Shown: positions 38,559-49,266 of the stretch, piece after piece
How positions within the stretch are numbered: the stretch's first letter is position 1
Layout of the letters: every line of letters begins with the position of its first letter
Origin: Pseudonocardia autotrophica
GTDB taxonomy: Bacteria > Actinomycetota > Actinomycetes > Mycobacteriales > Pseudonocardiaceae
Direction of reading: 5' to 3'
Assembly (NCBI RefSeq): GCF_003945385.1
Contig: NZ_AP018920.1
Span: forward strand, 6,758,001-6,822,000
DNA: 64,000 nucleotides
Made by a program: the position numbers and the translations under genes
Notes under the pieces: generated by a model
The model's database searches: none
Seen by the model: the letters and a program-made list of their open reading frames with translations, nothing else
Told to the model about the DNA's origin: nothing

Positions 38559-39725
38559 ATGCGAATAGCTGCCGTAGACACCTTCGTCCTGAAGATCGAC
38601 AACGACGAGCCTTATCTCGGCGTCCTCCCCGACGGCACCGGGCCCGCCGACGGTTACGCAGTCCGGCCGCCGTGGCGCAGCCTGTACTCGCCGCGCTTCG
38701 AGACGGTGCTGGTCCGGCTGACCGCCGAGGACGGCACCGTCGGCTGGGGTGAGGCGCTCGCACCGGTCGGTCCCGAGATCGTCGCCGCCGTCGTCCGCAC
38801 GACCCTGGCCGGGCAGCTCGTCGGCGCGGACGCCCGCAGCCCGCGCCCGGTCGGCCGGGCCGCCGCCGAGCTGATGCGCGAGCGCGGCCACCTGGTCGGG
38901 CACCAGGCCGACGCGCTCGCCGCCGTCGACATCGCCCTGTGGGACCTGGCCGGCCGGCTCCTGGAGGTGCCGGTCGCCACCCTGCTCGGCGGCGCGTACC
39001 GGCAGCGGATCCCGACCTACGTCTCGGGACTGCCCCGCGCCTCCGACGCCGAGCGGGCCGAACTCGCACGCGACTGGGTCGCCCGTGGCGCGACGGCCGT
39101 CAAGCTCCATCTCGGACACGGTGTCGAGCAGGATCTGGCCACCGTGGACGCGGTCCGCGCGGCGGCGCCGTCGCTGCGGGTGGCGGTCGACGGGCACTGG
39201 GCCTACCGGCGCCACGACGCCCGGCGGCTCGCCCGCGGGCTCGCCGCGCGGGACGCCTGGTTCCTGGAGGCCCCGCTCGCCCCGGAGGACGACCGTGGCC
39301 ATCGCGCCCTCGGCGACGAGACGATCCCGATCGCGGTCGGCGAGAGCCTGCGCAACCGGTTCGAGTTCGCGCACTGGCTCGCGACGGACGCACTCGCGAT
39401 CGCCCAGCCCGACATCGGCCGGACCGGTATCACCGAGGCGATCGGCATCGCCGAGCTCTGCGCCGCCCGGCACGTCCCGGTCGCGCCGCACCACTCGGTC
39501 GCACTCGGGATCGCGCTGGCCGCGGGGCTGCACGTCGCCGCTGCCGTCGAGGACCTCCTCGCGTTCGAGTACCAGCCCACGTCCACCGAGGTCGGGCAGC
39601 GGATCCTGCGGACGCCGCTGCAGGTGGGCGCCGACCACATGCAGCTGCCGGACGGGCCGGGGCTCGGGATCGAGATCGACACCGAGGCCCTGGCCACCCA
39701 CACCACATCGGAGACGACACGATGA
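38559..39725 (+). CDS. Enolase-superfamily sugar-acid dehydratase (MR/MLE family)
   Basis: A 388-aa mandelate racemase/muconate lactonising-type enzyme. It has an N-terminal capping domain with GWGEALAP and a TIM barrel with TAVKLHLG (KxH acid/base pair), VAVDGHWAY (metal Asp), WFLEAPLAPED (metal Glu), IAVGES (metal Glu) and PVAPHHSVALG (catalytic His). These enzymes abstract a proton alpha to a carboxylate; sugar-acid dehydration to a 2-keto-3-deoxy acid fits the neighbours. The exact substrate is not clear. Start ATG 38559; GTG 38553 is possible. Confidence 0.87.
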   Translation: MRIAAVDTFVLKIDNDEPYLGVLPDGTGPADGYAVRPPWRSLYSPRFETVLVRLTAEDGTVGWGEALAPVGPEIVAAVVRTTLAGQLVGADARSPRPVGRAAAELMRERGHLVGHQADALAAVDIALWDLAGRLLEVPVATLLGGAYRQRIPTYVSGLPRASDAERAELARDWVARGATAVKLHLGHGVEQDLATVDAVRAAAPSLRVAVDGHWAYRRHDARRLARGLAARDAWFLEAPLAPEDDRGHRALGDETIPIAVGESLRNRFEFAHWLATDALAIAQPDIGRTGITEAIGIAELCAARHVPVAPHHSVALGIALAAGLHVAAAVEDLLAFEYQPTSTEVGQRILRTPLQVGADHMQLPDGPGLGIEIDTEALATHTTSETTR

Positions 39726-40630
39726 CCGCCACCCGCGGACTGATGCCCATCCTGGCGACGCCCTTCGGGCCCGACGGCGCACTCGACCCGGACTCGCTGC
39801 GCAGGCTCGTGAGCTTCCAGCTCGAGTCCGGCGCCGACGGGGTCGCGGTGTCCGGGATGGCGAGCGAGGCCTTCGCCCTCACCGCCGACGAGCGCAGCAC
39901 CGTCACCCGCACCGTCGTGCAGACCGTCAACGCCGCCGCCGGCGCCGTGCCGGTGGTGTGCGGGGTGAACGCCACCTCGACGGTGACCGCCGTCGAGCAG
40001 GCGCTGGCCGCCGAGCAGGACGGCGCGACCGCGCTGATGGTGCTGCCGCCCTACATGGTCAAGCCGTCGCCCCAGCAGATCGTGGAGTTCTACGGCGAGG
40101 TCGCCGCCGCCACCGCCTGCGAGGTGATGGTCCAGGACGCCCCGGGCGTCACCGGTGTGGCGATGTCCCCGGAGCTGATCGCCCGGCTCGCCGACCTGCC
40201 GGGGGTCACCTCGGTGAAGGTCGAGGCCCCGCCCACCGCGCCCAAGGTGGCCGCGGTCCGGGAGGCCGTCGCCGACCGGGACTTCGCCGTGCTCGGCGGG
40301 CAGAACGCCCAGTTCTGTCTCGACGAGTACGCGGGCGGCGCGGTCGGGACCATGCCGGCCTGCGAGTTCACCGACCTGCTCCGACCGGTCCTCGACGACT
40401 GGACGGCCGGGGAGACCGCCCGCGCGCGGGACGGGTTCGCCCGGCTGCTCCCGCTGATCGTCTTCGGGCTCCAGCCGGGCCCGGCCTGGGCGGTGCACAA
40501 GGAGGTGCTGGTCGCCAGGGGCATCATCGACGACGCCACGGTCCGGGCACCGGCCCGGCCGCTGGCTCCACGGGCGCGGACCGGTCTGCGCGAGATCCTC
40601 GCGGGACTGGGTGCCCCGCAGGCCGGGTAG
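39722..40630 (+). CDS. DHDPS/NAL-family aldolase or dehydratase
   Basis: A 302-aa TIM-barrel lyase of the dihydrodipicolinate synthase/N-acetylneuraminate lyase family. Schiff-base Lys is in VTSVKVEAPP, and the substrate-carboxylate loop reads VSGMASEAFALTADER (family GTTGE position altered). The position after a sugar-acid dehydratase (ATGA overlap) suggests a 2-keto-3-deoxy acid aldolase or a keto-deoxy-glucarate-type dehydratase rather than lysine synthesis. It ends 7 bp from a convergent gene. Confidence 0.85.
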   Translation: MTATRGLMPILATPFGPDGALDPDSLRRLVSFQLESGADGVAVSGMASEAFALTADERSTVTRTVVQTVNAAAGAVPVVCGVNATSTVTAVEQALAAEQDGATALMVLPPYMVKPSPQQIVEFYGEVAAATACEVMVQDAPGVTGVAMSPELIARLADLPGVTSVKVEAPPTAPKVAAVREAVADRDFAVLGGQNAQFCLDEYAGGAVGTMPACEFTDLLRPVLDDWTAGETARARDGFARLLPLIVFGLQPGPAWAVHKEVLVARGIIDDATVRAPARPLAPRARTGLREILAGLGAPQAG

Positions 40631-40637
40631 CCCCGAT

Positions 40638-41078
40638 TCAGTGCTCGTCGCGGCCGGTCAGCGCGTGCTCCAGCTCGTCGGCCAGGTGCACGACCTGCCG
40701 GAACGGGAACTCGAAGCCGTCGAGCGCTGCCGGCCGCAGCGGGATCGAGTGCCGGTACACCAGGACGCCCTCCTCCGCGGCCAGCCCACCGACCGGCGAC
40801 GGGCCGGCCAGCTCCAGCGCCCGCGCGACATCGACCTCGGCGAGCCGGGCCACCGGGGACTCGATCTGCACCCACACCTGGTCGGGATCGGCGACGGCCG
40901 CTGCGGCGTCGGTCACCTCGACTCCGGGGCGCCCGGCGCCCTCCTCGACCCGCTTCACGACGACGAGCTGACTCCGCTCCCCGGTCGTCGGCAGCCGGAA
41001 GCGCAGCTCGTCGGCGCTCTGCCGGACGATCTCGTACCGCACCCGCACGTAGGACTGCAGATCGTCCCAGGTCGCCAC
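40638..41078 (-). CDS. Conserved hypothetical protein, possible chaperone-like fold
   Basis: A 146-aa acidic soluble protein (MATWDDLQSYVRVRYEIV). The alternation of an amphipathic helix, beta strands (LVVVKRVEE, VWVQIESPVA) and a C-terminal helix (FRQVVHLADELEHAL) is reminiscent of the YbjN / type III secretion chaperone-like fold, but I do not recognise the family with certainty. GTG start at 41078 with GAGGGGG upstream. It lies 41 bp downstream of the spermidine-synthase-like gene and may be cotranscribed with it. Confidence 0.7.
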   Translation of the reverse strand: MATWDDLQSYVRVRYEIVRQSADELRFRLPTTGERSQLVVVKRVEEGAGRPGVEVTDAAAAVADPDQVWVQIESPVARLAEVDVARALELAGPSPVGGLAAEEGVLVYRHSIPLRPAALDGFEFPFRQVVHLADELEHALTGRDEH

Positions 41079-41119
41079 GTCGTGTCCCCCTCGATGGTTC
41101 CGCCCCGACGTCGGCGACC

Positions 41120-42586
41120 CTAGCGGTTCCCCGCCGCGGTGGTGATCAGCTGGTCGACCGGGGCCCGGTCGTCGGTGAGCACCGGCGCGTCCCCGGCGAA
41201 CGCGGCGGTCCGGGCCGGGTCGAGCACCGCGCCGGGCTCACCCCGGCCGGTGACCGCGGCGTCCAGCGCGACCGGGTCGACCGGCCGGTCCGAGGCGACC
41301 AGCACCAGGTTGCCGCCCCCGCCGGGTGCGAACTCGTCGGGCCGGGCCAGCACCGTCGTCGTGCCGAACCGGCTGTCCACCGTGGCGACCGATGCCCGGA
41401 CCAGGTCCAGCGGGTCCCGGTCGATCACGTTGAGCAGGTACAGCCCGCCGGGCCGCAGCACCCGCTGCACGTGGTCGAGGAACTCGGTGGTGGACAGGTG
41501 CCACGGGACCGAGCGGGCACCGAACGCGTCGCCGACCACCACGTCCGCCGAGTCGTCGGGCAGCTCGCTCAGCCCGACCCGGGCGTCGCCGGTGCGCACG
41601 GTCGTGCCGGGGATGCCACCCGCCTCCAGCTCGCGGACGGCGAGAGCGACGACGCCGCCGTCGAGCTCCAGCACGGTGGACGTACCGCCGGGGCGGGTCA
41701 CGTCCAGCCAGCGCGGCATGGTCAGCGCCCCGCCGCCGACGTGCACGACGTCCAGCGGACGCCCGGGGGCGAACGCGGTGTCGATCGCGGCGGCGAACCG
41801 CTGGGTGTAGGCGAACTCCAGGTGCGCCGGGTCGCCGAGGCGCACGTAGGAGTGCCGGAGGTCGTCGAGCACCAGGTAGCGGCCCGCCGGATCGGCCGGG
41901 TCGGCGGTGACCGATGCGCAGTAGTAGGTGGTGTCGGCGTCGCAGCGGCCCGGCACGGCGACCAGCGCGACCGCCAGCAGCACCGCCGCCGCGCCGCCCT
42001 TGCGCACGTCGGCGCGCCGCCGTCGGGGCGCGACGAGCAGGCCGAGCAGCAGGCAGGCGGCCGCCGTCACCAGCAGGATCGCGCTCACCGGCAGCAACGC
42101 GACCAGCACGAAGCCGGTGAGGAAGCTGCCGGCCAGCGAGCCGAGTGTGCCGGCCGCGGACAGTCCGCCGACCACCTCGCCGGAGCGGTCCAGCCCGGTC
42201 AGCCGGGCCTTGGTCACCGCGGGGGTGACGGCGGCCAGCGCGGTGACCGACACCAGGGTGGACGCCGCCACCAGCAGCACCGCCGCAGCCGGGCCGGCGC
42301 CGAGCAGCGGACCCAGCAGCCGGACGACCGGGCGCACCGCGAGCGTCCCGAGCCCGCCGACGACCAGCATCAGCGCCGCCACGGCCACCGGATCGTGCCG
42401 GTCCGCCCAGCGCCCGCCGAGCGCCGCACCGGCCGCGATCCCGGCCAGCGCCACCCCGATCACCGCGGTGGTCGACTCCAGGGTGAGCCCGACGTAGGGC
42501 GCGACCAGCCGGGTCGCGAGGGTCTCGACCACGAGGATCGCCGCCCCCGAGACGACGACGGCGGTCCGGGCGATCGCGAGGCGCAC
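41120..42586 (-). CDS. Membrane-fused spermidine synthase-like protein
   Basis: A 488-aa two-part protein. The N-terminal half (about 1-215) has several hydrophobic helices like an MFS half-transporter. The C-terminal half (about 230-488) is a Rossmann methyltransferase/aminopropyltransferase fold with VVHVGGGALTMPRW, STVLELDGGVVALA, RTGDARVGL and VVVGDAFGA. Such fusions are common in bacteria and their reaction is unproven. GTG 42586 is 35 bp after the oxidoreductase stop; the frame upstream is not real coding. Confidence 0.85.
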   Translation of the reverse strand: MRLAIARTAVVVSGAAILVVETLATRLVAPYVGLTLESTTAVIGVALAGIAAGAALGGRWADRHDPVAVAALMLVVGGLGTLAVRPVVRLLGPLLGAGPAAAVLLVAASTLVSVTALAAVTPAVTKARLTGLDRSGEVVGGLSAAGTLGSLAGSFLTGFVLVALLPVSAILLVTAAACLLLGLLVAPRRRRADVRKGGAAAVLLAVALVAVPGRCDADTTYYCASVTADPADPAGRYLVLDDLRHSYVRLGDPAHLEFAYTQRFAAAIDTAFAPGRPLDVVHVGGGALTMPRWLDVTRPGGTSTVLELDGGVVALAVRELEAGGIPGTTVRTGDARVGLSELPDDSADVVVGDAFGARSVPWHLSTTEFLDHVQRVLRPGGLYLLNVIDRDPLDLVRASVATVDSRFGTTTVLARPDEFAPGGGGNLVLVASDRPVDPVALDAAVTGRGEPGAVLDPARTAAFAGDAPVLTDDRAPVDQLITTAAGNR

Positions 42587-42621
42587 CCCGCCATGATGGA
42601 GGGCCCGGCACCGGGCCCGGA

Positions 42622-43653
<1,032 letters not shown>

Positions 43654-43686
43654 GGGTACGGTTCTACTCCCCCGGGGCGGGAGCTG

Positions 43687-44859
43687 TCAGAGACCCAGGT
43701 GCCGCGCGATCAGCATCTTCTGTACCTCGGAGGTACCCTCGCCGACCTCGAGGATCTTGGCGTCCCGGTAGAACCGGCCGACCGGGTACTCGTTCATGAA
43801 GCCGTAGCCGCCGAAGATCTGGGTGGCGTCGCGGGCGTTGTCCATAGCGGCGTTCGAGGCGACCAGCTTCGCGATCGCCGCCTCGTGCTTGAACGGCTTC
43901 CCGTCGAGCATCAGCTGCGCGGCGTGCCGCCAGGCCAGCCGTGCGGTGTGCGCCCGCACCTCCATGTCGGCGATCTTGAACTGGATCGCCTGGTAGGAGC
44001 CGATGGTGTGGCCGAACGCCTCGCGCTCGCCCGCGTAGCGCAGCGACTCGTCGACACAGCCCTGCGCCAGCCCGACCGAGAGCGCGGCGATCGCGATCCG
44101 GCCCTCGTCCAGGATCGACAGGAACTGGGCGTAGCCGCGGCCGCGTTCGCCGAGCAGGTTCTCCTCGGGCACGCGGACGTCGTCGAAGAAGAGCTCACGG
44201 GTGTCCGAACAGTTCCAGCCGACCTTGGAGTACTTCTCGCTCACCGTGAAACCCGGCGTGCCGGCCGGGACCAGGATCGCCGAGATCTCCTTGCCGCCAC
44301 CCGGCTTCTCCCCGGTCACCGCGGTGACCGTGACGACCGAGGTGATGTCGGTCCCGGAGTTGGTGATGAAGCACTTCGAGCCGTTGATCACCCACTCGCC
44401 GCCGTCGAGCCGGGCGGTGGTGCGGGTGGCGCCGGCGTCCGAGCCGCCGCCGGGCTCGGTCAGGCCGAACGCGCCCAGCGCGCGGCCCGCGGCGATGTCG
44501 GGCAGCCAGCGGGCCTTCTGCTCGTCGGTGCCGAACCGGAAGATCGGCATGGCGCCCAGCGACACCCCGGCCTCGACCGTGATCGCGACCGACGAGTCGA
44601 CCCGGGCCAGCTCCTCCAGGGCCAGGCAGAGGGCGAGGTAGTCGCCGCCCATGCCGCCGTACTCCTCGCCGACGGGCAGGCCGAACAGGCCCATCGCGCC
44701 CATCTTCGCAACGATGTCGTACGGGAACTCCTCGCGGATGTAGAGGTCCCCGATCACCGGGGCGACCTCCTTGCGCGCGAACTCCTCGACCGAGGCGCGC
44801 AGCGCCTCGTAGTCCTCGGCACTCGTCTGCCCGCTGCTCGTCTGCTCCGTGCCGGTCAC
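43687..44859 (-). CDS. Acyl-CoA dehydrogenase, probable isovaleryl-CoA dehydrogenase
   Basis: A 390-aa FAD enzyme. The FAD/substrate motifs are [17 protein letters not shown] and [12 protein letters not shown]; the C-terminal signature is [18 protein letters not shown]. The order accD1-accA1-acyl-CoA dehydrogenase equals the accD1-accA1-fadE19 leucine-degradation genes of mycobacteria, so isovaleryl-CoA is the likely substrate. GTG start overlaps the accA1 stop (GTGA). Confidence 0.9.
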   Translation of the reverse strand: MTGTEQTSSGQTSAEDYEALRASVEEFARKEVAPVIGDLYIREEFPYDIVAKMGAMGLFGLPVGEEYGGMGGDYLALCLALEELARVDSSVAITVEAGVSLGAMPIFRFGTDEQKARWLPDIAAGRALGAFGLTEPGGGSDAGATRTTARLDGGEWVINGSKCFITNSGTDITSVVTVTAVTGEKPGGGKEISAILVPAGTPGFTVSEKYSKVGWNCSDTRELFFDDVRVPEENLLGERGRGYAQFLSILDEGRIAIAALSVGLAQGCVDESLRYAGEREAFGHTIGSYQAIQFKIADMEVRAHTARLAWRHAAQLMLDGKPFKHEAAIAKLVASNAAMDNARDATQIFGGYGFMNEYPVGRFYRDAKILEVGEGTSEVQKMLIARHLGL

Positions 44860-46874
44860 TCTGTCTCCTCCTGCTCGACGACCAGCAGCACCGCGTCCTT
44901 CGCGACGGTGGCTCCGGCCCGTGCCCTCAGCTCGCGCACCGTCCCGTCGACCGGGGCGGTGAGCACGTGTTCCATCTTCATGGCCTCGACGACGACCAGC
45001 TTCTGACCGGCGACGACGACATCGCCCTCGGCGACCTCGACGACGGTCACGGTGCCGGGCATCGGTGACAGCACCGGCCCGCCCGCGGTACCGCCCGCGG
45101 TGCGCGCCGCCTCCAGCGGCTCCTGCTCCCGCACGCCCCAGGTACGGCCGTCACGGGAGATCCACACCATCCCGCCGGGCGCCGGCGCGACCCGGTAGCG
45201 GCGGGTGCGGCCGTCCTGGCTGTGCTCGACCACCCCGGGTGCGACGGCCGCGGTGCGGCAGCGCACGACGTCCGTCTCGGGCAGGGCCAGGTCGAACCCG
45301 GCGGCCCGGCCGCGGACCCGGACCTCGACGGCGTCCGTGCCGCCGGTCACCAGGCGGCGCACCGACCAGGCCGGTTCGCCGACCCGCCAGCCACCCGGCA
45401 CGTCGAACGGGTCGACGACCGCGCCGCTCGGCTCCAGGCCGAGCAGCGTGTTCCCGGCGACCGCGCCGAGCACGTCGGCGGGCACGTCGGTGTCGGCGAG
45501 CGCGGCGCCGCGGCGGGCGATCAGGCCGGTGTCCAGGCGTCCGGCACGGACGTCGTCGTCGGCGAGCAGCCGGCGCAGGAAGCCGATGTTGCTGTCCAGC
45601 CCGAGCAGCGTGGTGTCGCCGAGCGCGGCGTCGAGCCGGCGCAGCGCCTCGTCCCGGTCGGCGCCGTACGCGATGACCTTGGCGAGCATCGGGTCGTAGT
45701 CCGAGCCGACGACGGTGCCGGTCTCGATCCCGGAGTCGACCCGCACGCCGGGCGGCGGGGCCCACGCCAGCACCGGCCCGCCCGATGGCAGGAAGGTGAG
45801 TGCGTCCTGCGCGACGGCGGTGGCCTCGGCGTACACCCGGGCCTCGATCGCGTGCCCGGTGAGCACGACGTCGTCCTGGGTGATCGGCAGCCGTTCACCG
45901 GCGGCCACCCGCAGCTGCAGCTCGACCAGGTCGAGGCCGGTGACCTCCTCGGTGACCGGGTGCTCGACCTGCAGCCGGGTGTTCATCTCCAGGAAGAAGA
46001 ACTCGAGATCGGCCCCGGCACGGTCGCCGCCCACGATGAACTCGACGGTCCCGGCACCGGTGTAGCCGACCGCGCGGGCCGCCTCGCAGGCGGCGCGGCC
46101 CATCTCGGCGCGCTGCGCGGGGGCGAGCAGCGCCGACGGCGCCTCCTCGATGATCTTCTGGTGCCGCCGCTGCAGCGAGCACTCGCGCTCACCGAGGTGC
46201 ACGACGGTGCCGTGCGTGTCGGCCATCACCTGGATCTCGATGTGCCGCGGGGTGGTGACCAGGCGCTCGACGAGCAGCGTGTCGTCACCGAAGGAGTTGC
46301 GGGCCTCGCGGCGGGCACCGGCGATCGCGTCGGCGAGATCGTCGGGGCCGTGCACCTCGCGCATGCCCTTGCCGCCGCCACCGGCGGACGGCTTGAGCAG
46401 CACCGGATAGCCGACCTCGGCGACGACGGCGGCGAGATCGTCGTCCGACAGCCCGGCGCCGTCCGAGCCGGGCACCACCGGCACGCCGGCCTTGGCGACG
46501 GTCTGCTTGGCGCGGATCTTGTCGCCCATCGCGTCGATCGCCGACGAGGGCGGCCCGACGAACGCGATCCCGGCCTCCTCGCAGGCGGCGGCGAACGCGG
46601 TGTTCTCGGACAGGAAGCCGTAGCCGGGGTGGATCGCCTGGGCGCCGGTGGCCCGCGCGGCGGCGATCACGGCCTCGATCGACAGGTACGACGCGGAGGC
46701 CGCGGCCGGGCCGATCCGGACCGCCTCGTCGGCGGCCCGGACGTGCGGGGCGGCCGCGTCGGCGTCGGAGTACACGGCGACGCTGCGCACCCCGAGCTCA
46801 CGCAGGGTGCGGATCACCCGGACCGCGATCTCGCCGCGGTTCGCGACGAGCACGGTGTCGAACATGCGGGACAT
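44856..46874 (-). CDS. accA1: Acyl-CoA carboxylase alpha subunit (biotin carboxylase + BCCP)
   Basis: A 672-aa subunit. The biotin carboxylase part (1 to about 445) has [18 protein letters not shown], the ATP lid [10 protein letters not shown] and [22 protein letters not shown]. The C-terminal biotinyl domain carries EAMKMEH, with Lys as biotin site, about 35 residues from the end. With AccD1 it should form 3-methylcrotonyl-CoA carboxylase. ATG 46874 gives MSRMFDT; ATG 46865 is a possible alternative. It lies 8 bp after accD1. Confidence 0.95.
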   Translation of the reverse strand: MSRMFDTVLVANRGEIAVRVIRTLRELGVRSVAVYSDADAAAPHVRAADEAVRIGPAAASASYLSIEAVIAAARATGAQAIHPGYGFLSENTAFAAACEEAGIAFVGPPSSAIDAMGDKIRAKQTVAKAGVPVVPGSDGAGLSDDDLAAVVAEVGYPVLLKPSAGGGGKGMREVHGPDDLADAIAGARREARNSFGDDTLLVERLVTTPRHIEIQVMADTHGTVVHLGERECSLQRRHQKIIEEAPSALLAPAQRAEMGRAACEAARAVGYTGAGTVEFIVGGDRAGADLEFFFLEMNTRLQVEHPVTEEVTGLDLVELQLRVAAGERLPITQDDVVLTGHAIEARVYAEATAVAQDALTFLPSGGPVLAWAPPPGVRVDSGIETGTVVGSDYDPMLAKVIAYGADRDEALRRLDAALGDTTLLGLDSNIGFLRRLLADDDVRAGRLDTGLIARRGAALADTDVPADVLGAVAGNTLLGLEPSGAVVDPFDVPGGWRVGEPAWSVRRLVTGGTDAVEVRVRGRAAGFDLALPETDVVRCRTAAVAPGVVEHSQDGRTRRYRVAPAPGGMVWISRDGRTWGVREQEPLEAARTAGGTAGGPVLSPMPGTVTVVEVAEGDVVVAGQKLVVVEAMKMEHVLTAPVDGTVRELRARAGATVAKDAVLLVVEQEETE

Positions 46875-46882
46875 GTCGGGCC

Positions 46883-48463
46883 TCACATCCGGAAGACGCC
46901 GAAGGCCGGATCGGCCAGTGGCGCGTTGGCGGCGACGGACAGGGACAGCCCGAGCACGGTGCGGGTGTCGGCGGGGTCGATCACGCCGTCGTCCCAGATC
47001 CGGGCGGTGGAGTAGTACGGGTGCCCCTGGGTCTCGTACTGGGCACGGATCGCATCCGGATCGGCGCCCGATCCGACCGTCCCGAGCACGGTGGCGGCCT
47101 GCTCGCCGCCCATCACCGAGATCCGGGCGTTCGGCCACATGAACAGGAAGCGCGGCGAGTAGGCGCGGCCGCACATCGCGTAGTTCCCGGCGCCGAACGA
47201 GCCGCCGATGACGACGGTCAGCTTCGGTACCCGGGTCGACGCCACCGCGGTGACCATCTTCGCGCCGTTGCGCGCGATGCCACCGGCCTCGTAGTCGCGG
47301 CCGACCATGAACCCGGAGATGTTCTGCAGGAAGACCAGCGGGATGCCGCGCTGGTCGCACAGCTCGACGAAGTGCGCACCCTTCACCGCGGACTCGGAGA
47401 ACAGGATCCCGTTGTTCGCGACGATCCCGACCGGGTGGCCGTGGATCCGGGCGAAGCCGGTGACCAGCGTGGTGCCGTACTCGGCCTTGAACTCGTGGAA
47501 CCGCGAGCCGTCGACCACCCGGGCGATGACCTCGCGCACGTCGTACGGGATCCGGGAGTCGGTCGGGACGGCGCCGTAGAGCCCTTCCGGGTCGACCGCG
47601 GGCGGCTCGGTGGGCGCGACGTCCCACGGGCGCGGCGCGCGCGGGCCGAGCGTCCCGATGATCGAGCGGACCCGGGCGAGCGCGTCCGCGTCGTCGTCGG
47701 CGAGGTGGTCGGTGACCCCGGAGATCCGCGAGTGCAGCTCGCCGCCGCCCAGCTCCTCGGCGGTGACGACCTCGCCGGTCGCGGCCTTCACCAGCGGCGG
47801 GCCGCCGAGGAAGATCGTGCCCTGGTTCCGGACGATCACCGCCTCGTCGCTCATCGCCGGTACATAGGCGCCGCCGGCGGTGCACGAGCCGAGCACCGCC
47901 GCGATCTGCGGGATGCCCTGGCCGGACATCTGCGCCTGGTTGTAGAAGATCCGCCCGAAGTGCTCGCGGTCCGGGAACACCCGGTCCTGCTCGGGCAGGT
48001 AGGCGCCGCCGGAGTCGACCAGGTAGATGCAGGGCAGCCGGTTGTGCAGCGCCACCTCCTGGGCACGGAGGTGCTTCTTGACGGTGATCGGGAAGTAGGT
48101 GCCGCCCTTGACCGTCGCGTCGTTCGCGACGATCACGCACTCCCGGCCGGCCACCCGTCCGACGCCGGTGATCATCCCGGCGCCGGGGGCCTGGTCGTCG
48201 TACATGCCGTGCGCGGCCATCGGCGACAGTTCGAGGAACGGCGACGACGGGTCGACGAGCGAGTCGACCCGGTCCCGCGGCAGCAGCTTGCCGCGCTCGA
48301 CGTGCCGGGTCCGCGACCGCTCGGGCCCGCCGAGCCGGGCGGTGGCCAGCGACGCGTTGAGATCGGCCACCAGGTCGCGGTGCGCCGCGGCGTTCGCGGT
48401 GTACTGCTCGCCGGCCGGGTCGACCGCGCTCCCCAGCCTCGGTGCCAGTTCCGGGACGACCAT
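46883..48463 (-). CDS. accD1: Acyl-CoA carboxylase beta subunit (carboxyltransferase)
   Basis: A 526-aa carboxyltransferase, probably of 3-methylcrotonyl-CoA in leucine breakdown. The two crotonase-like halves show [50 protein letters not shown] in the first and [43 protein letters not shown] in the second, the last being typical of MCC-type subunits. ATG 48463 has GAGG upstream; the frame to 48511 runs through the operator region. It is the first gene of the operon, divergent from the response regulator. Confidence 0.95.
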   Translation of the reverse strand: MVVPELAPRLGSAVDPAGEQYTANAAAHRDLVADLNASLATARLGGPERSRTRHVERGKLLPRDRVDSLVDPSSPFLELSPMAAHGMYDDQAPGAGMITGVGRVAGRECVIVANDATVKGGTYFPITVKKHLRAQEVALHNRLPCIYLVDSGGAYLPEQDRVFPDREHFGRIFYNQAQMSGQGIPQIAAVLGSCTAGGAYVPAMSDEAVIVRNQGTIFLGGPPLVKAATGEVVTAEELGGGELHSRISGVTDHLADDDADALARVRSIIGTLGPRAPRPWDVAPTEPPAVDPEGLYGAVPTDSRIPYDVREVIARVVDGSRFHEFKAEYGTTLVTGFARIHGHPVGIVANNGILFSESAVKGAHFVELCDQRGIPLVFLQNISGFMVGRDYEAGGIARNGAKMVTAVASTRVPKLTVVIGGSFGAGNYAMCGRAYSPRFLFMWPNARISVMGGEQAATVLGTVGSGADPDAIRAQYETQGHPYYSTARIWDDGVIDPADTRTVLGLSLSVAANAPLADPAFGVFRM

Positions 48464-48481
48464 GCTCACCTCACGCTCGAA

Positions 48482-48515
48482 GTTAACGAACACTAACATG
48501 TTAGCGGTCATTAAC
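48482..48515. promoter_or_regulatory. 34-bp imperfect palindrome upstream of accD1, TetR-type operator
   Basis: The halves 48482-48498 and 48499-48515 are complementary at 14 of 17 positions; the centre CTAACATGTTAG (48493-48504) is perfect. The outer ends are GTTAAC/TTAAC. It lies 19-52 bases before accD1. The first 16 bases resemble a site before the TetR gene at 51443-51458 (12 of 16 identical on opposite strands). Confidence 0.65.
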
Positions 48516-48576
48516 CTCGCTCGTCCAGCGTCGGTCGCTCAGGCCCGTCACAGCGTCGGTCACTACGGTGGGACAC

Positions 48577-49266
48577 GTGCGTCTGCTACTGGTCGAGGAC
48601 GAGAAACCGCTGGCCGAGCTCGTCCGCCGCGGCCTGGCCGCCGAGGGGCACGAGGTCGAGGTCGCGCACGACGGCGACACCGGACTGCAGTACGCGCTGT
48701 CCGGTCGGCACGACGTGATCGTCCTGGACATCATGCTCCCGGGCCTGTCCGGCTACCGGATCCTGCAGCACCTGCGGGACCGCGGCGTGTGGACCCCGGT
48801 GCTGATGCTCACCGCGAAGGACGGCGAGTACGACGAGGCCGACGCCTTCGATCTCGGTGCCGACGACTACCTGACCAAGCCGTTCTCGTTCGTCGTGCTG
48901 CTGGCCCGGCTGCGGGCGCTGCTGCGCCGCGCCGGGGAGGTCGCGCCGAGTGTGCTGCGGGTCGGGGACCTGTCGCTGGATCCCGGCACCCACCGGGTGC
49001 ACCGGGGCGAGATCGAGATCTCGCTGACCCCGCGTGAGTTCGGCGTGCTGGAGCACCTGATGGCGCACACCGGGCAGGTGGTCACCAAGACCGACATCCT
49101 GCGGTCGGTGTGGGACGCGCACTACGACGGCGAGGTCAACGTCGTCGAGGTCTACGTCGGCTACCTGCGCCGCAAGATCGACACTCCGTTCGGGACGCAC
49201 AGCATCGAGACGCTGCGCGGGGTCGGCTACCGGATGTCCGAGCCGAGCCCGGCGCCGCCCCGCTGA
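48577..49266 (+). CDS. OmpR-family response regulator
   Basis: A 229-aa regulator. The receiver domain (1-115) has VEDEK, phospho-acceptor Asp51 in VIVLDIMLPG, and conserved Lys in YLTKPFS; the winged-helix domain (about 125-220) has ISLTPREFGVLEHLM and VEVYVGYLRRKID. GTG 48577 gives the standard MRLLLVEDE start; GTG 48568 would add three residues. The partner kinase gene lies convergently and the two 3' ends overlap by 40 bp. Confidence 0.92.
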   Translation: MRLLLVEDEKPLAELVRRGLAAEGHEVEVAHDGDTGLQYALSGRHDVIVLDIMLPGLSGYRILQHLRDRGVWTPVLMLTAKDGEYDEADAFDLGADDYLTKPFSFVVLLARLRALLRRAGEVAPSVLRVGDLSLDPGTHRVHRGEIEISLTPREFGVLEHLMAHTGQVVTKTDILRSVWDAHYDGEVNVVEVYVGYLRRKIDTPFGTHSIETLRGVGYRMSEPSPAPPR

